Positions 24,558 through 32,540 of a stretch of 56,303 nt of DNA are shown here, one piece after another; within the stretch, counting starts at the first letter, position 1, and each line of letters begins with the position of its first letter. The notes below the pieces were generated by a model. It was given only the letters and a program-made list of their open reading frames with translations, had not been told where the DNA came from and made no database searches. Source of the DNA: Ruminococcus sp. (GTDB lineage Bacteria > Bacillota > Clostridia > Oscillospirales > Acutalibacteraceae). The stretch covers positions 1-56,303 of the forward strand of contig JAFNSO010000018.1 of assembly GCA_017384945.1 (NCBI GenBank), read 5' to 3'. A program made the translations under genes and the position numbers.

Positions 24558-25832
24558 TTGAGAAAAAGTTATACCTACGCGGGGATCACGGTTTTGATTT
24601 GGTCGACCCTCGCGACTGTAGTTAAGCTGGCGCTCGCCGATATACCCCCGCTCGAGGCGCTCGCCGTCAGCAGCGGTCTCGCCTTTGTGTTTCTTTTGGT
24701 TCTGAATATTTTTAACGGCTCGCTCAGGGAGATGAAGGGCTGCGGCTTCAAGGATTTTCTGATGATGGCGGGACTCGGGTTTCTCGGACTGTTTTTGTAC
24801 TCGGCGCTTTACTATTTCGCGATTGACCGCCTCGGTTCACAGGAGGCTTGCATACTGAATTATCTGTGGCCGATTATGATTATAGTTTTTGCCTGCGTGA
24901 TTTTGAAGGAAAAGCTGACGGCGCTAAAGCTTGTCGCCGTTGGGATGTCGTTTTCGGGAATCGTTGTGCTCACGCTCGGGAAAGGCGGCGCTCCTTCGCC
25001 CGACCGTATAATAGGGATTGCCGCCTGCATTGCCGCGGCGGTGTGCTACGGGCTTTTTTCGGTTCTTAACAAAAGGCACAGTATGAATCAGAACGTCACA
25101 ATGATGTGGGCTTGGTTTACGACCTCGGTATGCGCCTTCGCGGCGAGCCTGATTTTTGAAAAAATGACGCCGATCGTCGGCGTTCAATGGCTCGGAATGA
25201 CGTGGCTCGGAGTTGTTGTCAACGCGGTGGCGTATCTGCTTTGGGCGATCGCCCTGAAAAACGCGGACGACTCGGCGAAGGTCGCGAATCTCGCTTACCT
25301 TGTGCCGTTTCTTTCGATTATCCTTTCAGCCGTTGTGCTCGGGGAAAAGCTTACGATCAACGCGGTGTTCGCTCTGCTTTTGATTGTCGGGGGAATACTC
25401 CTGCAGAGCTTCGGCTTTAGTAAAGGAAAGAGGGGAAAAGCGATGAAAAAAATAGAGTCCTTCGAGGTCGTTACGCTTTATGAAAACGGGATGAGGTTTT
25501 CTTCGGTTTACGAGATTGTGCCGCGCAAAGAGAAAGCCGAGGTCTCGAAGTACGAAAAGAGATATTCGGGAGAAAAGGATGAGCGCGTCCTCGTTAAGCG
25601 CGCCGAGATAAGCGCCGACGAAGCGTTGGAGCTGCTCAACGACTGCGGGCTTCTTTCGTGGAACGGATTTTGCGGCGCCCACCCTCGCGGAGTCAGGGAC
25701 GGTATCGCGTTCAGGCTGGAGGCGAAAGTCAACGGCGGCGAGATGATACACGCGGACGGCTCGCAGAATTTCCCGAAGAACTACAGGACTTTCAGAGACG
25801 GGCTGTATCAGATCCTTTTTAAAAATGAATAG
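24558..25832 (+). CDS. DMT/EamA permease fused to an extra soluble C-terminal domain
   Basis: Of 424 residues, about 1-290 form a ten-helix drug/metabolite transporter with two EamA repeats (GITVLIWSTLATVVKLAL, IMIIVFACVILKEKLT, and the second repeat ending VVLGEKLTINAVFALLLIVGGILLQ). Residues 296-424 form a soluble domain, with Met296 followed by KKIESFEVVTLYENG and ending SQNFPKNYRTFRDGLYQILF, that resembles domains of small clostridial exported or hypothetical proteins. The start is TTG at 24558 behind GGGTGA. An ATG at 25443 stands exactly at the junction behind GAGGGGAAAAG, so a free domain could also be made. Being last in the NAD salvage operon, it might carry a pyridine compound, but no residue proves this. 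Confidence 0.8.
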   Translation: MRKSYTYAGITVLIWSTLATVVKLALADIPPLEALAVSSGLAFVFLLVLNIFNGSLREMKGCGFKDFLMMAGLGFLGLFLYSALYYFAIDRLGSQEACILNYLWPIMIIVFACVILKEKLTALKLVAVGMSFSGIVVLTLGKGGAPSPDRIIGIAACIAAAVCYGLFSVLNKRHSMNQNVTMMWAWFTTSVCAFAASLIFEKMTPIVGVQWLGMTWLGVVVNAVAYLLWAIALKNADDSAKVANLAYLVPFLSIILSAVVLGEKLTINAVFALLLIVGGILLQSFGFSKGKRGKAMKKIESFEVVTLYENGMRFSSVYEIVPRKEKAEVSKYEKRYSGEKDERVLVKRAEISADEALELLNDCGLLSWNGFCGAHPRGVRDGIAFRLEAKVNGGEMIHADGSQNFPKNYRTFRDGLYQILFKNE

Positions 25833-25908
25833 CTTTTTATTGGAATTTTTGAAAAATCCGTTTTTCTTCAGAAAAACTTCAGATTGATAAGGTATTATAT
25901 AATAAAAA

Positions 25909-26005
25909 CACGGAAAAAAGCGTGAATCCCCAGAGGGATAATCCGCTTTCTGCTACCTTATCAGCCCACGATAAGGTTGAATTCTAGCAGCTTTATGTGG
26001 GCGGA
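25909..26005 (+). ncRNA. Structured leader RNA with a predicted pseudoknot, upstream of the secreted protease
   Basis: In order: hairpin CACG/CGTG (25909-25924), hairpin ATCCC/GGGAT (25926-25939), an outer stem TCCGC (25942-25946) with GCGGA (26001-26005), stem CTGCTA/TAGCAG (25950-25955 with 25985-25990), and an 8-bp hairpin ACCTTATC/GATAAGGT (25955-25977). The loop bases GCCCAC (25964-25969) match GTGGGC (25997-26002) perfectly, making a pseudoknot next to the purine-rich GGAAAGG ahead of the ATG at 26024. A second GATAAGGT is at 25886-25893, close to the likely promoter. I do not recognise a known riboswitch class. Confidence 0.55.
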
Positions 26006-26023
26006 AAGGCTTTGGTAATCATT

Positions 26024-28540
26024 ATGAACCTATTAAAGAGAATTATAAGCGTCGGACTTTCGGCGTCTGTGCTTGCGGGCGTTTTTGTTCCCGCCGCTGT
26101 GAGCGCTTCGGCGAAGGACACAAGCTCGGTTATTTATGATTTTAACGGGGACAAGGTAAGCGACGAGAAGGATGTTGAGGATATCATATCCTTTAATAAA
26201 AAGACCTATGCTCCGATTTTGCAGGAAATGCTGTACGGCGGATTGGAGTCAACCGATTTCGATACCTCGAAGGCGGACGGTATTCCGAGGTATTTTCTGA
26301 CAAATATCGACGAGTGCACGACTCCGAGATTGCAGAAGCCTATCGGCGATTGCTGGGCTCAGGCATCGATCGGTATGATCGAGAGCTCCGCGCTCAAGGC
26401 AAAGCACCGTCTCAAAAATCCGAACGGCGAAATCGACAGCAGGGCTTTTTCGGAGCCCGTCCTCAGCGGACTGTCGAACGAGGTGTTGTATTCGCCGAGA
26501 GCGACAGCGTGGTTCCTGGGCGAGCCGCTTTCGCAGAAGGAGACCTCCACTCAGGTCGGAGAGGGTACCGACTACCCAGACAACGGAATCGACCGTTTTG
26601 TTGACGGCGGAATGAACGCTTTCTGTGAAACGCTGTTTACCGCGTGGAGAAGCGTGTTCGACGAGAGCCAGTTCCCGCATTTCCCGAACGGCTGGGACGC
26701 CACCTTGAAAAACCTCAACAGCAACAAGGATTGGTTCCTTCCCGATAACCTCAGCGGAAAGTCCTTCAGCAAGGCTCCGAGGGTTACCGACTGCCTGTAC
26801 CTGCCGTCAGCCTCGGAATTTACATTTACAGAGAACAAGGAACGCGTCTGGAAAAAGTGCGATACAAAGGCCAGAAGTATTATCAAGCAGGCGCTTATCG
26901 ATTACGGCGCGGTGCAGATGTCGTCGGATTCGGCTGATGAAAAATTCAGCGCGATGTACAGCGACAAGGAGAAGAGCTTGGCGGGTCATACCCTCCTGAT
27001 TGTTGGCTGGGATGACAATTACCCGAAGGATAATTACAAGGGCAAAAGCAAAACTTCCCCGACCGAGGACGGCGCGTGGCTCGTCAAGAACACGTTCGGC
27101 AGCTACGACTATATGAAATCCGCTTTCAGAAACTGGGATATTGACCGCGAGGGAATTTACGGTATGACCTACGAGGAGACCCAAGCCTTCCTCAAGGAAA
27201 AGAACACCACGCTTGAGGAGCAGCTTAAAAGCAATCCCTTGGCTCAGAATAAATACGCCTACGAAACGGGTATCCGCGACGAGAATGACAGGGGTACGGG
27301 CTTCTACTGGGTTTATTATTGCGACAAGACCGTCTGCGCTCACGCTGTTTATAACGTCGACATTCCCGATGACGGCTACGATTATGACAACAACTACCAG
27401 TATGATTACTCCGTAAGCTATGACGACATAAGACTGTCCCTCAGAACGGCGGACAAGGATACACTCGTCAGCAACGTGTTCACTTCAAAGGGCGACGAAA
27501 AGCTCAAGGCTTTCTCCGCTTATACGAACGCCACCGACTCAGTTGTGAAAACCTGGATTTATCTTCTTGACGGCTCGGAGAGCAATCCCACGGAGGGTGA
27601 GCTCGTTTACTCGACCGAGGACAAGGTGAAATTCGCGGGCTTCCACACGATCAGGCTAAACAAGGAAATCGACCTCGCAAAGGGTCAGAAATTCGCGGTT
27701 GTGCAGAATATCAGGTCTTACGACAAAAGTACGGACGCGGAGGTTTCCTTCCTCAACCTCGAGACTATCATAGATAACAGTAAGGTTTTTGTAAGTCCCG
27801 TAAAGAATACCGTTATTTGCAACGACGGCGAGACCTTCGTAAGACTCGACGGCAGCTGGACGACTCCGAAGGAGCTCGACAAAAACCTCGAAATCGCAAG
27901 CATAGTAAACTTCGGAAACGCGAAAATCAAGGCGTTCACAGTAAACAGCTCTGAACAGCCGACCGAGGAGGCGACGGATTATCCGACCACACCGCTCCCG
28001 ACTCAGGCGGAGTATGTTCCTCCCACGGAAACGACCGAGCCTGCCGAGACTGCTCCCTCAACGGCGGCTGAGCCTTCAACAACAGTGACTGAGCCCTCGA
28101 CAGCGGCGACGGAGTCGATTGCCACCGAGTCTCAGCCGACGACTTCCGCGACTGAACCCTCGACAGCGGCGACGGAGCCGATTGCCACCGAGCCTCAGCC
28201 GACAACTTCCGCGACTGAGCCCTCGGAGAAGAAGGCTAACCCCGTAAGCGTGACGGTAAAGTCAAAAACCGTCAAAGCGAAGGCTCTCAGGAAAAAGGCT
28301 CAGAAAGTTAACGCTGTTACCGTAAAGAACGCTCAGGGTAAGGTTGCTTTTAAACTTTCCTCTGTTCCGAAAAAGCTCAAAAAGATCGTGAAGATAAGCT
28401 CAAAGGGCGTAATTACGATAAACAAGTGGAAAAAGGCGAAGAAGGGTTCCTTTAACATCAAAATAAAAATTACCGCCAAGGGCAACTCCGAATACAAATC
28501 AAGGACAGTTACCAAGACGGTTAAAATAAAGATCAAGTAA
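26024..28540 (+). CDS. Secreted papain-like (C1A) cysteine protease with Ig-like C-terminal domain
   Basis: The 838-residue protein has a signal peptide (residues 1-30, ending AVSASA), then a single Ca-loop-like segment DFNGDKVSDEKD that recalls half a dockerin. A C1 peptidase domain follows with Cys110 in IGDCWAQASIGMIE, His near 321 in GHTLLIVGWDD and Asn near 355 in WLVKNTFGSY. The next 200 residues are beta-rich, as in the lectin-like domain that often follows this peptidase. A Thr/Pro/Glu-rich linker (about 645-735) leads to a Lys-rich Ig-like domain ending KTVKIKIK, shared with the protein at 28578. It probably degrades proteins outside the cell or at its surface. I chose the ATG at 26024 because the signal peptide starts there. 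Confidence 0.85.
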   Translation: MNLLKRIISVGLSASVLAGVFVPAAVSASAKDTSSVIYDFNGDKVSDEKDVEDIISFNKKTYAPILQEMLYGGLESTDFDTSKADGIPRYFLTNIDECTTPRLQKPIGDCWAQASIGMIESSALKAKHRLKNPNGEIDSRAFSEPVLSGLSNEVLYSPRATAWFLGEPLSQKETSTQVGEGTDYPDNGIDRFVDGGMNAFCETLFTAWRSVFDESQFPHFPNGWDATLKNLNSNKDWFLPDNLSGKSFSKAPRVTDCLYLPSASEFTFTENKERVWKKCDTKARSIIKQALIDYGAVQMSSDSADEKFSAMYSDKEKSLAGHTLLIVGWDDNYPKDNYKGKSKTSPTEDGAWLVKNTFGSYDYMKSAFRNWDIDREGIYGMTYEETQAFLKEKNTTLEEQLKSNPLAQNKYAYETGIRDENDRGTGFYWVYYCDKTVCAHAVYNVDIPDDGYDYDNNYQYDYSVSYDDIRLSLRTADKDTLVSNVFTSKGDEKLKAFSAYTNATDSVVKTWIYLLDGSESNPTEGELVYSTEDKVKFAGFHTIRLNKEIDLAKGQKFAVVQNIRSYDKSTDAEVSFLNLETIIDNSKVFVSPVKNTVICNDGETFVRLDGSWTTPKELDKNLEIASIVNFGNAKIKAFTVNSSEQPTEEATDYPTTPLPTQAEYVPPTETTEPAETAPSTAAEPSTTVTEPSTAATESIATESQPTTSATEPSTAATEPIATEPQPTTSATEPSEKKANPVSVTVKSKTVKAKALRKKAQKVNAVTVKNAQGKVAFKLSSVPKKLKKIVKISSKGVITINKWKKAKKGSFNIKIKITAKGNSEYKSRTVTKTVKIKIK
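28087..28212 (+). repeat. 63-bp tandem repeat in the protease linker
   Basis: Two near-identical 63-base units start at 28087 and 28150; a third begins at 28213 and stops after about 14 bases. They encode Thr/Pro/Glu-rich 21-residue units (PSTAATE..ATE.QPTTSATE), an in-frame expandable linker. Confidence 0.85.
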
Positions 28541-28544
28541 TATT

Positions 28545-28570
28545 AAGAGGCAGCCGACCGGCTGCCTCTT
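28545..28570. terminator. Bidirectional terminator between the protease and the 329-aa secreted protein
   Basis: AAGAGGCAGCC (28545-28555) pairs with GGCTGCCTCTT (28560-28570), an 11-bp perfect stem between convergent genes. Confidence 0.8.
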
Positions 28571-28577
28571 GTTCGTG

Positions 28578-29567
28578 CTATTTAGTTTCGAGATACCCCG
28601 TACCCTTGCAGTAGGGGCAGGTTGTGTACAGTGTTCCGTGGCATACGGTGCAGGGAAGGTATACCGTCTGTCCTGTGGTCTCGTCGATCGTTACGTAGCT
28701 TCCGCCTCTGCCGCCGCAGGCTGTGCAGAACGCTCTGCCTGTTCCGTTGCAGTAGGCGCAGGCGGTTTTCTTTGTCTCTGAGGCGGGCTTTTCGGTGACC
28801 GCCATGGTCTTTTTCTTTGCCTTTGCCTTTGTGGTGATCATCACCCTGACGGTCTTTGTGATTGTTTTAGCGCTGTAGGAGCTGTCTCCCGCGGCCTTTA
28901 TTTTCAGCTTGATTTTGTAGGTCTTTTTGGCGTAGGAGCCTTTTTTGAAGGTCACTGCGCCGGTTGCGGAGTTTACCTTGATTTTCTTGTAGATTGAGGC
29001 TGATGTGCCCTTTTTTACTTTTTTGATTGTTACCTTGCCCTTGGCTGAGCTGATTTTTACGGGCTTTACGGTCTTTTGGGACTTTTTAAGGGCGCTTGCG
29101 GCGAGTCTCTTTTCGCTTACGGTCAGCTTTATCGGGTTCGGTGACTTTGACTTTGAGACGGGCTTCTTTGACGACCATTCGCCTGTGAAGTTTCTCTTGC
29201 CCTGATTGTTTTCGGAGTCAGCCCACCTTGTGACCGTGAACGAGACGTTTTCGACCTTTAAGTCCTCGGACTGATTGAGAGCCGCGTCCCAGTCAGGCTG
29301 AGTCGAGCCGTTGGGCATTCTCACGAATACGACGTTGTCGCACAGCTTGTTGAATACGATCGTTTCGGCGTTTTTGCCGCCGTTTACCCAGTGGCCTTCT
29401 TCGCCCTCGGACCATGTCCACGCGAACCATACGGGGTTATCGACCGACGCTACTCCCGGGTGAAAATACACGGTTTTTGTGCCCTCCGCCGCGGTTGCGG
29501 ACACAGCCGTAAGCGCGCAGATAAGCATAAGCGCCGCCAGAAACGCGCTCAATGTTCTTTTTATCAT
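28578..29567 (-). CDS. Secreted protein: beta-sandwich module, Ig-like domain and DnaJ-type Cys motifs
   Basis: The start is ATG at 29567 behind AGGAGG, giving 329 residues. A signal peptide (1-26) is followed by a domain (about 27-125) with TKTVYFHPGVASVDNPVWFAWTW and NVVFVRMPNGSTQPDWD, resembling carbohydrate-binding beta-sandwich modules of gut Firmicutes. Next comes the Lys-rich Ig-like domain (about 145-245) also found in the protease at 26024. The C-terminus has four CxxC pairs, three of them CxxCxGxG (CAYCNGTG, CTACGGRG, CPYCKGTG), as in the zinc domain of DnaJ. That zinc ribbon is normally cytoplasmic, so its presence behind a signal peptide is odd. It lies downstream of the amylase on the same strand. 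Function is unknown; polysaccharide binding is a guess. Confidence 0.75.
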   Translation of the reverse strand: MIKRTLSAFLAALMLICALTAVSATAAEGTKTVYFHPGVASVDNPVWFAWTWSEGEEGHWVNGGKNAETIVFNKLCDNVVFVRMPNGSTQPDWDAALNQSEDLKVENVSFTVTRWADSENNQGKRNFTGEWSSKKPVSKSKSPNPIKLTVSEKRLAASALKKSQKTVKPVKISSAKGKVTIKKVKKGTSASIYKKIKVNSATGAVTFKKGSYAKKTYKIKLKIKAAGDSSYSAKTITKTVRVMITTKAKAKKKTMAVTEKPASETKKTACAYCNGTGRAFCTACGGRGGSYVTIDETTGQTVYLPCTVCHGTLYTTCPYCKGTGYLETK

Positions 29568-29701
29568 ATTGTCCTCCTGTGTTGTAAAAATGTGTTGAAG
29601 CTTACACATTATTATACCATAATACGGTAAAAAATACTTACCAAAGTTTGATTGTGAACTTTGTCTGTTTTGTATAGAAAAGTGTCGGAGAGCTTGCAGA
29701 G

Positions 29702-29730
29702 AAAAAATCAGCCCCTCATAAAAGGGGCTG
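29702..29730 (-). terminator. Terminator of the amylase gene
   Basis: On the minus strand CAGCCCC and GGGGCTG form a 7-bp stem followed by ATTTTTT. Confidence 0.75.
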
Positions 29731-29737
29731 AAAAGTA

Positions 29738-31999
29738 TTATAATGTGTCCTTGTACGCCTTGCCTGTGTTCTCAAAGCCGCTCATCTTCGCGAGATATTT
29801 CTGGATGCAGGTCGCGTCCTTGATGTCGACTCTTCCGTTCGCGTTAGTATCGGCGAGAAGCTCGGCTGTCTCGGAAAGCGTCTCGAGATTCGCCAGCACC
29901 TTCTGAATCAGAGTCGCGTCCTTGATGCTGATGGTTTTGTCCTCGTTTACGTCGCCGACCAAGCCGTCGATTGTTTTCTCGGTGACTGTCGGAGCGTCGG
30001 TTGTTGTTTCGGTTGCGGTTGTAGTGGGAGGAGGTGTTGTCGCCTGTGTCGGAGCCTCGGTGGGATTCGGTCTTACGGGGGTGTAATCCTCAAATTTGTT
30101 GCCCGCCTTGAAGAGCTTTGTTTTTCCGTCGAGGGGAAGTCCCGGCTCCTTGTGCGCGGGATAGCGGTTCTTGGATTCCTCAAGCTCCGTCTCGGTGAAG
30201 ATTACGGAGCCGTCCGCGAGCTCCTCGGGAACGTCTATTACGTAATAGCCTGTCGCGCTGTCGAGCGTCATTGCTTTTCCCGGCCATTTGCCGTTGTTCA
30301 GCGACGCTGAGTAGATGTACGCGTAAACCTTTGACCACTTGTAGGATGAGTTGTCAAAATAAATGCGCTGCCTGGCGTTCGGGTCTTCCTTTGTGTAGGT
30401 GAAGGTCTGAACCGGGCTCCACTCCTTGCCGTCTGTTGCCTTTACGCTGATTTTGGTGGACGCGCCGTAGTCAACGTCCTTGCCGATTGTGATGACCTGA
30501 CCGTTTTTATAGTCGGTGAAGGCGCCGCCGTCGATTGAGTACTGGGCAGAGGTCGCGTTTTCAAAGGTGAGCGTGACCTTCATTGTTTCCGTCTTATATG
30601 TTGTGGAGGGAGTAGCCGAGGCTGAGGGACCCGCGGGCTCAGTGCTGTAGAATACCGCGATTCCCTTGCTTCCGAGCGTACCTGTGATCGTTTCGCTTGT
30701 TACCGTCCATTTGCTGCCCGTGACCTCGTCGGTGTAGGTGCCGGGTCTTACGAGACAGTCGGCGTTGGGGACGGTCTTTTTGCCGCCCGAGCCGTTCGCG
30801 GCAACGATCACCGCGCCGCCGTCACGGCATACTACGTCGCAGCCGTCGCCTGTGGTGTAGCTTTCTCTTCTGCCGACAAGCGCGTTCTTGAAGTGGTTTA
30901 CGGCGGATACTTCCTTTGATTTATAGTGAGTGCTGCCCTTGCTGCCCGCGTAGATGTTTTCTCTGTCGGTTGAGTTGGGTCTTGAGAGGTAGAGCGCCTG
31001 CGCGTCGACTCTTGAGCCGAGCAGAGCGTAGGAGCGGTCGATTACATCCTGACTGAGATATTTTGTCCAGCCGCCGTCATTCGGGTCGTTGGAGAAGGTG
31101 TCGTGGCTTTCGCCCCAGTAGACGAGCTTTGTGCCGTCGATACCCTGCTTTTTCCAGTGGGAGCTGTTTGTTACGACCTTGCCGTCTCTCATTCCGCCTG
31201 TGGATTCTCCGCTGTAGTTACAGTCGCTTATGCTGATGTACTTTGTGTATTCCTTTAGTACGTCGGCTGCCTTTCCGCCCGGGTTGTCGAGAATCTCGCC
31301 GTATGACCAGAGTCCGACCTCCTTGACCATTTTGAAGAAGTTGTCGCCCTCGGCGGGTGTGCCGATGTGCTTTGCCGCGTCAAAACGGAAGCCCGACACG
31401 CCTATGCTCTTGAGGTCGTTGAGGTATTTCTTTACGGCGCTCTGAACATAGCTGTTCTCGGTCGCGAGGTCCTGCATTCCGATGTCGCCGTGTGTGACCT
31501 GATAGCGGTCGCCCCAGTTTGTGACCTTGCCCATTGTGTGCCAGTACTTGCCGTCACGAAGGTCGTCCTGGATTTTGCCGTGGTCGCCCGTGAGGTGGTT
31601 CGCGACGATGTCGACGATGATTTTGATTCCGTACTTCTTAGCCTCGGTGCAGAGGGCTTGAAGCTCGTTTTTGCCGCCGAGGTTGTTGCCGCTGATGTAG
31701 AAGCCGCGCGGCTGGTACAGCCAGTACCATTTTCCGTCGGTGTCGGCGGGCTGGGCGGGCGAGGTCTGAATCGTCTTGAAGCCCGCTTCGGCTATGCTTT
31801 TGAGTTCGTTTTTGATGTCGGTGTATTTCCAGTTGAAGCACTGGAGGATGTTGCCTTCCTCGATTTTGTCAGGCAGTCCGTAATCCGCGCCTGTCTCTGT
31901 TTTAGAGGTGTCCGCGGCGGAGGTCTGGATCACTCCGAATACGCAGCCTGAGATCATGATGCAAATGCAGAGCAACAATCCCGTAATCCTTTTTGTCAT
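29738..31999 (-). CDS. Extracellular alpha-amylase (GH13) with starch-binding module and type I dockerin
   Basis: The 753-residue protein has a signal peptide (about 1-29) and a GH13 barrel with region I DIVANH, region II GFRFDAAKH (nucleophile Asp), region III YGEILDNP (acid Glu) and region IV GESHDTFSND. After the barrel comes its C-terminal beta domain, a chitobiase-like beta segment (MKVTLTFENATSAQYSIDGGAF), a CBM26-like starch-binding module (IYFDNSSYKWSKVYAYIYS...WPGKAM), a Pro/Thr linker, and a type I dockerin with two Ca loops (GDVNEDKTISIKDATLIQK and ADTNANGRVDIKDATCIQK). It should hydrolyse starch while docked on a scaffoldin, as in Ruminococcus bromii amylosomes. No cohesin protein is in the window. 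ATG 31999 is preferred over TTG 32008, which touches the ribosome site. Confidence 0.95.
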   Translation of the reverse strand: MTKRITGLLLCICIMISGCVFGVIQTSAADTSKTETGADYGLPDKIEEGNILQCFNWKYTDIKNELKSIAEAGFKTIQTSPAQPADTDGKWYWLYQPRGFYISGNNLGGKNELQALCTEAKKYGIKIIVDIVANHLTGDHGKIQDDLRDGKYWHTMGKVTNWGDRYQVTHGDIGMQDLATENSYVQSAVKKYLNDLKSIGVSGFRFDAAKHIGTPAEGDNFFKMVKEVGLWSYGEILDNPGGKAADVLKEYTKYISISDCNYSGESTGGMRDGKVVTNSSHWKKQGIDGTKLVYWGESHDTFSNDPNDGGWTKYLSQDVIDRSYALLGSRVDAQALYLSRPNSTDRENIYAGSKGSTHYKSKEVSAVNHFKNALVGRRESYTTGDGCDVVCRDGGAVIVAANGSGGKKTVPNADCLVRPGTYTDEVTGSKWTVTSETITGTLGSKGIAVFYSTEPAGPSASATPSTTYKTETMKVTLTFENATSAQYSIDGGAFTDYKNGQVITIGKDVDYGASTKISVKATDGKEWSPVQTFTYTKEDPNARQRIYFDNSSYKWSKVYAYIYSASLNNGKWPGKAMTLDSATGYYVIDVPEELADGSVIFTETELEESKNRYPAHKEPGLPLDGKTKLFKAGNKFEDYTPVRPNPTEAPTQATTPPPTTTATETTTDAPTVTEKTIDGLVGDVNEDKTISIKDATLIQKVLANLETLSETAELLADTNANGRVDIKDATCIQKYLAKMSGFENTGKAYKDTL

Positions 32000-32050
32000 T
32001 TTTCTCAACTCCTAAATCTTGCAGGTTTATCATTAATTGCCAACATATTC

Positions 32051-32079
32051 ATTGTACCAAAACGCGGGGATAAATTCAA
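32051..32079 (-). promoter_or_regulatory. Promoter of the amylase gene
   Basis: Minus strand TTGAAT (32079-32074), 17 bases, TACAAT (32056-32051), about 52 bases before the start codon. Confidence 0.65.
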
Positions 32080-32237
32080 TGAGCGTATTGCACAATACAA
32101 TTGATAATAATATTGCCGTTCTATGGAAAACGCTAATCGCGCCCGAGGGTTGAGACCGCATTCCGCCGCGGACGCGGGAAAGCCGATTGTAAGGCTGCGC
32201 GCCCGCGGGGTTTTATAAGCTGTTTTTCAAAAAAGTA
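32080..32237. other. Gene-free stretch between divergent promoters (amylase and microprotein 2)
   Basis: The whole gap between starts is 413 bases (32000-32412). Besides the two promoters it holds a GC-rich hairpin, CGCGGG (32173-32178) with CCCGCG (32202-32207) and inner AGCC/GGCT, followed by TTTTAT on the plus strand. This looks like a terminator, but no plus-strand gene precedes it. I see no ORF with a start site here. Confidence 0.5.
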
Positions 32238-32267
32238 TTGACTTTTATTCTGTTGATAATGTACAAT
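32238..32267 (+). promoter_or_regulatory. Promoter of microprotein 2 and the 358-aa gene
   Basis: TTGACT (32238-32243), an 18-base spacer and TACAAT (32262-32267). Confidence 0.65.
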
Positions 32268-32278
32268 AAAATTACTAA

Positions 32279-32328
32279 AAAATCCCTTGATAAAGGCGTT
32301 TTATTATAAAAAGTCATCAAAGGATTTT
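32279..32328 (+). promoter_or_regulatory. Leader hairpin of microprotein 2
   Basis: AAAATCCCTTGA (32279-32290) pairs with TCAAAGGATTTT (32317-32328) with one mismatch, in a 140-base leader; a GTCCGA/TCGGAC inverted repeat lies near 32374-32386. Role unknown. Confidence 0.45.
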
Positions 32329-32412
32329 CGGCGATCGCTCTGACGCTTTGTCTGCTTTTGGGTTCAGAGTCGTGTCCGACTCGGACGGCAATAACGAAAG
32401 GAGCGTAACCAA

Positions 32413-32520
32413 ATGAAAGAATACACGGCACCCGAAATGGAAGTCATAAAATACAACGACGAGGATATTCTTTTAATAAGTGACGATAACTTTTCCGTAA
32501 ATCTTTATGAAATACAATAA
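32413..32520 (+). CDS. Microprotein 2 of the paralogous family (35 aa)
   Basis: The ATG follows AAAGGAG by 9 bases. The peptide MKEYTAPEMEVIKYNDEDIL shares its N-terminal pattern with the peptides at 16254 and 51537, while the C-terminal part (LISDDNFSVNLYEIQ) is unique. It has a strong promoter with a 140-base folded leader. The next gene starts 20 bases after its stop, so the two are probably co-transcribed. No signal sequence or Cys is present. Function unknown. Confidence 0.7.
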   Translation: MKEYTAPEMEVIKYNDEDILLISDDNFSVNLYEIQ

Positions 32521-32540
32521 GACAGCTAAGAGGTAAAGTA

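Noticed and set aside
25909-26005. Assignment of the leader RNA to c-di-GMP-I, c-di-GMP-II, c-di-AMP, THF, ZTP or preQ1 riboswitches
   Set aside because: The conserved core sequences of those classes, as I know them, are not present; only the general pseudoknot layout is similar.
26140-26180. A dockerin at the N-terminus of the protease
   Set aside because: Only one Ca-loop-like segment (DFNGDKVSDEKD) is present; a dockerin needs two, as in the amylase.
32123-32137. A possible catabolite-response (cre) site upstream of the amylase promoter
   Set aside because: The sequence around GGAAAACGCTAATC has too many mismatches at conserved positions and lies upstream of the -35 box.
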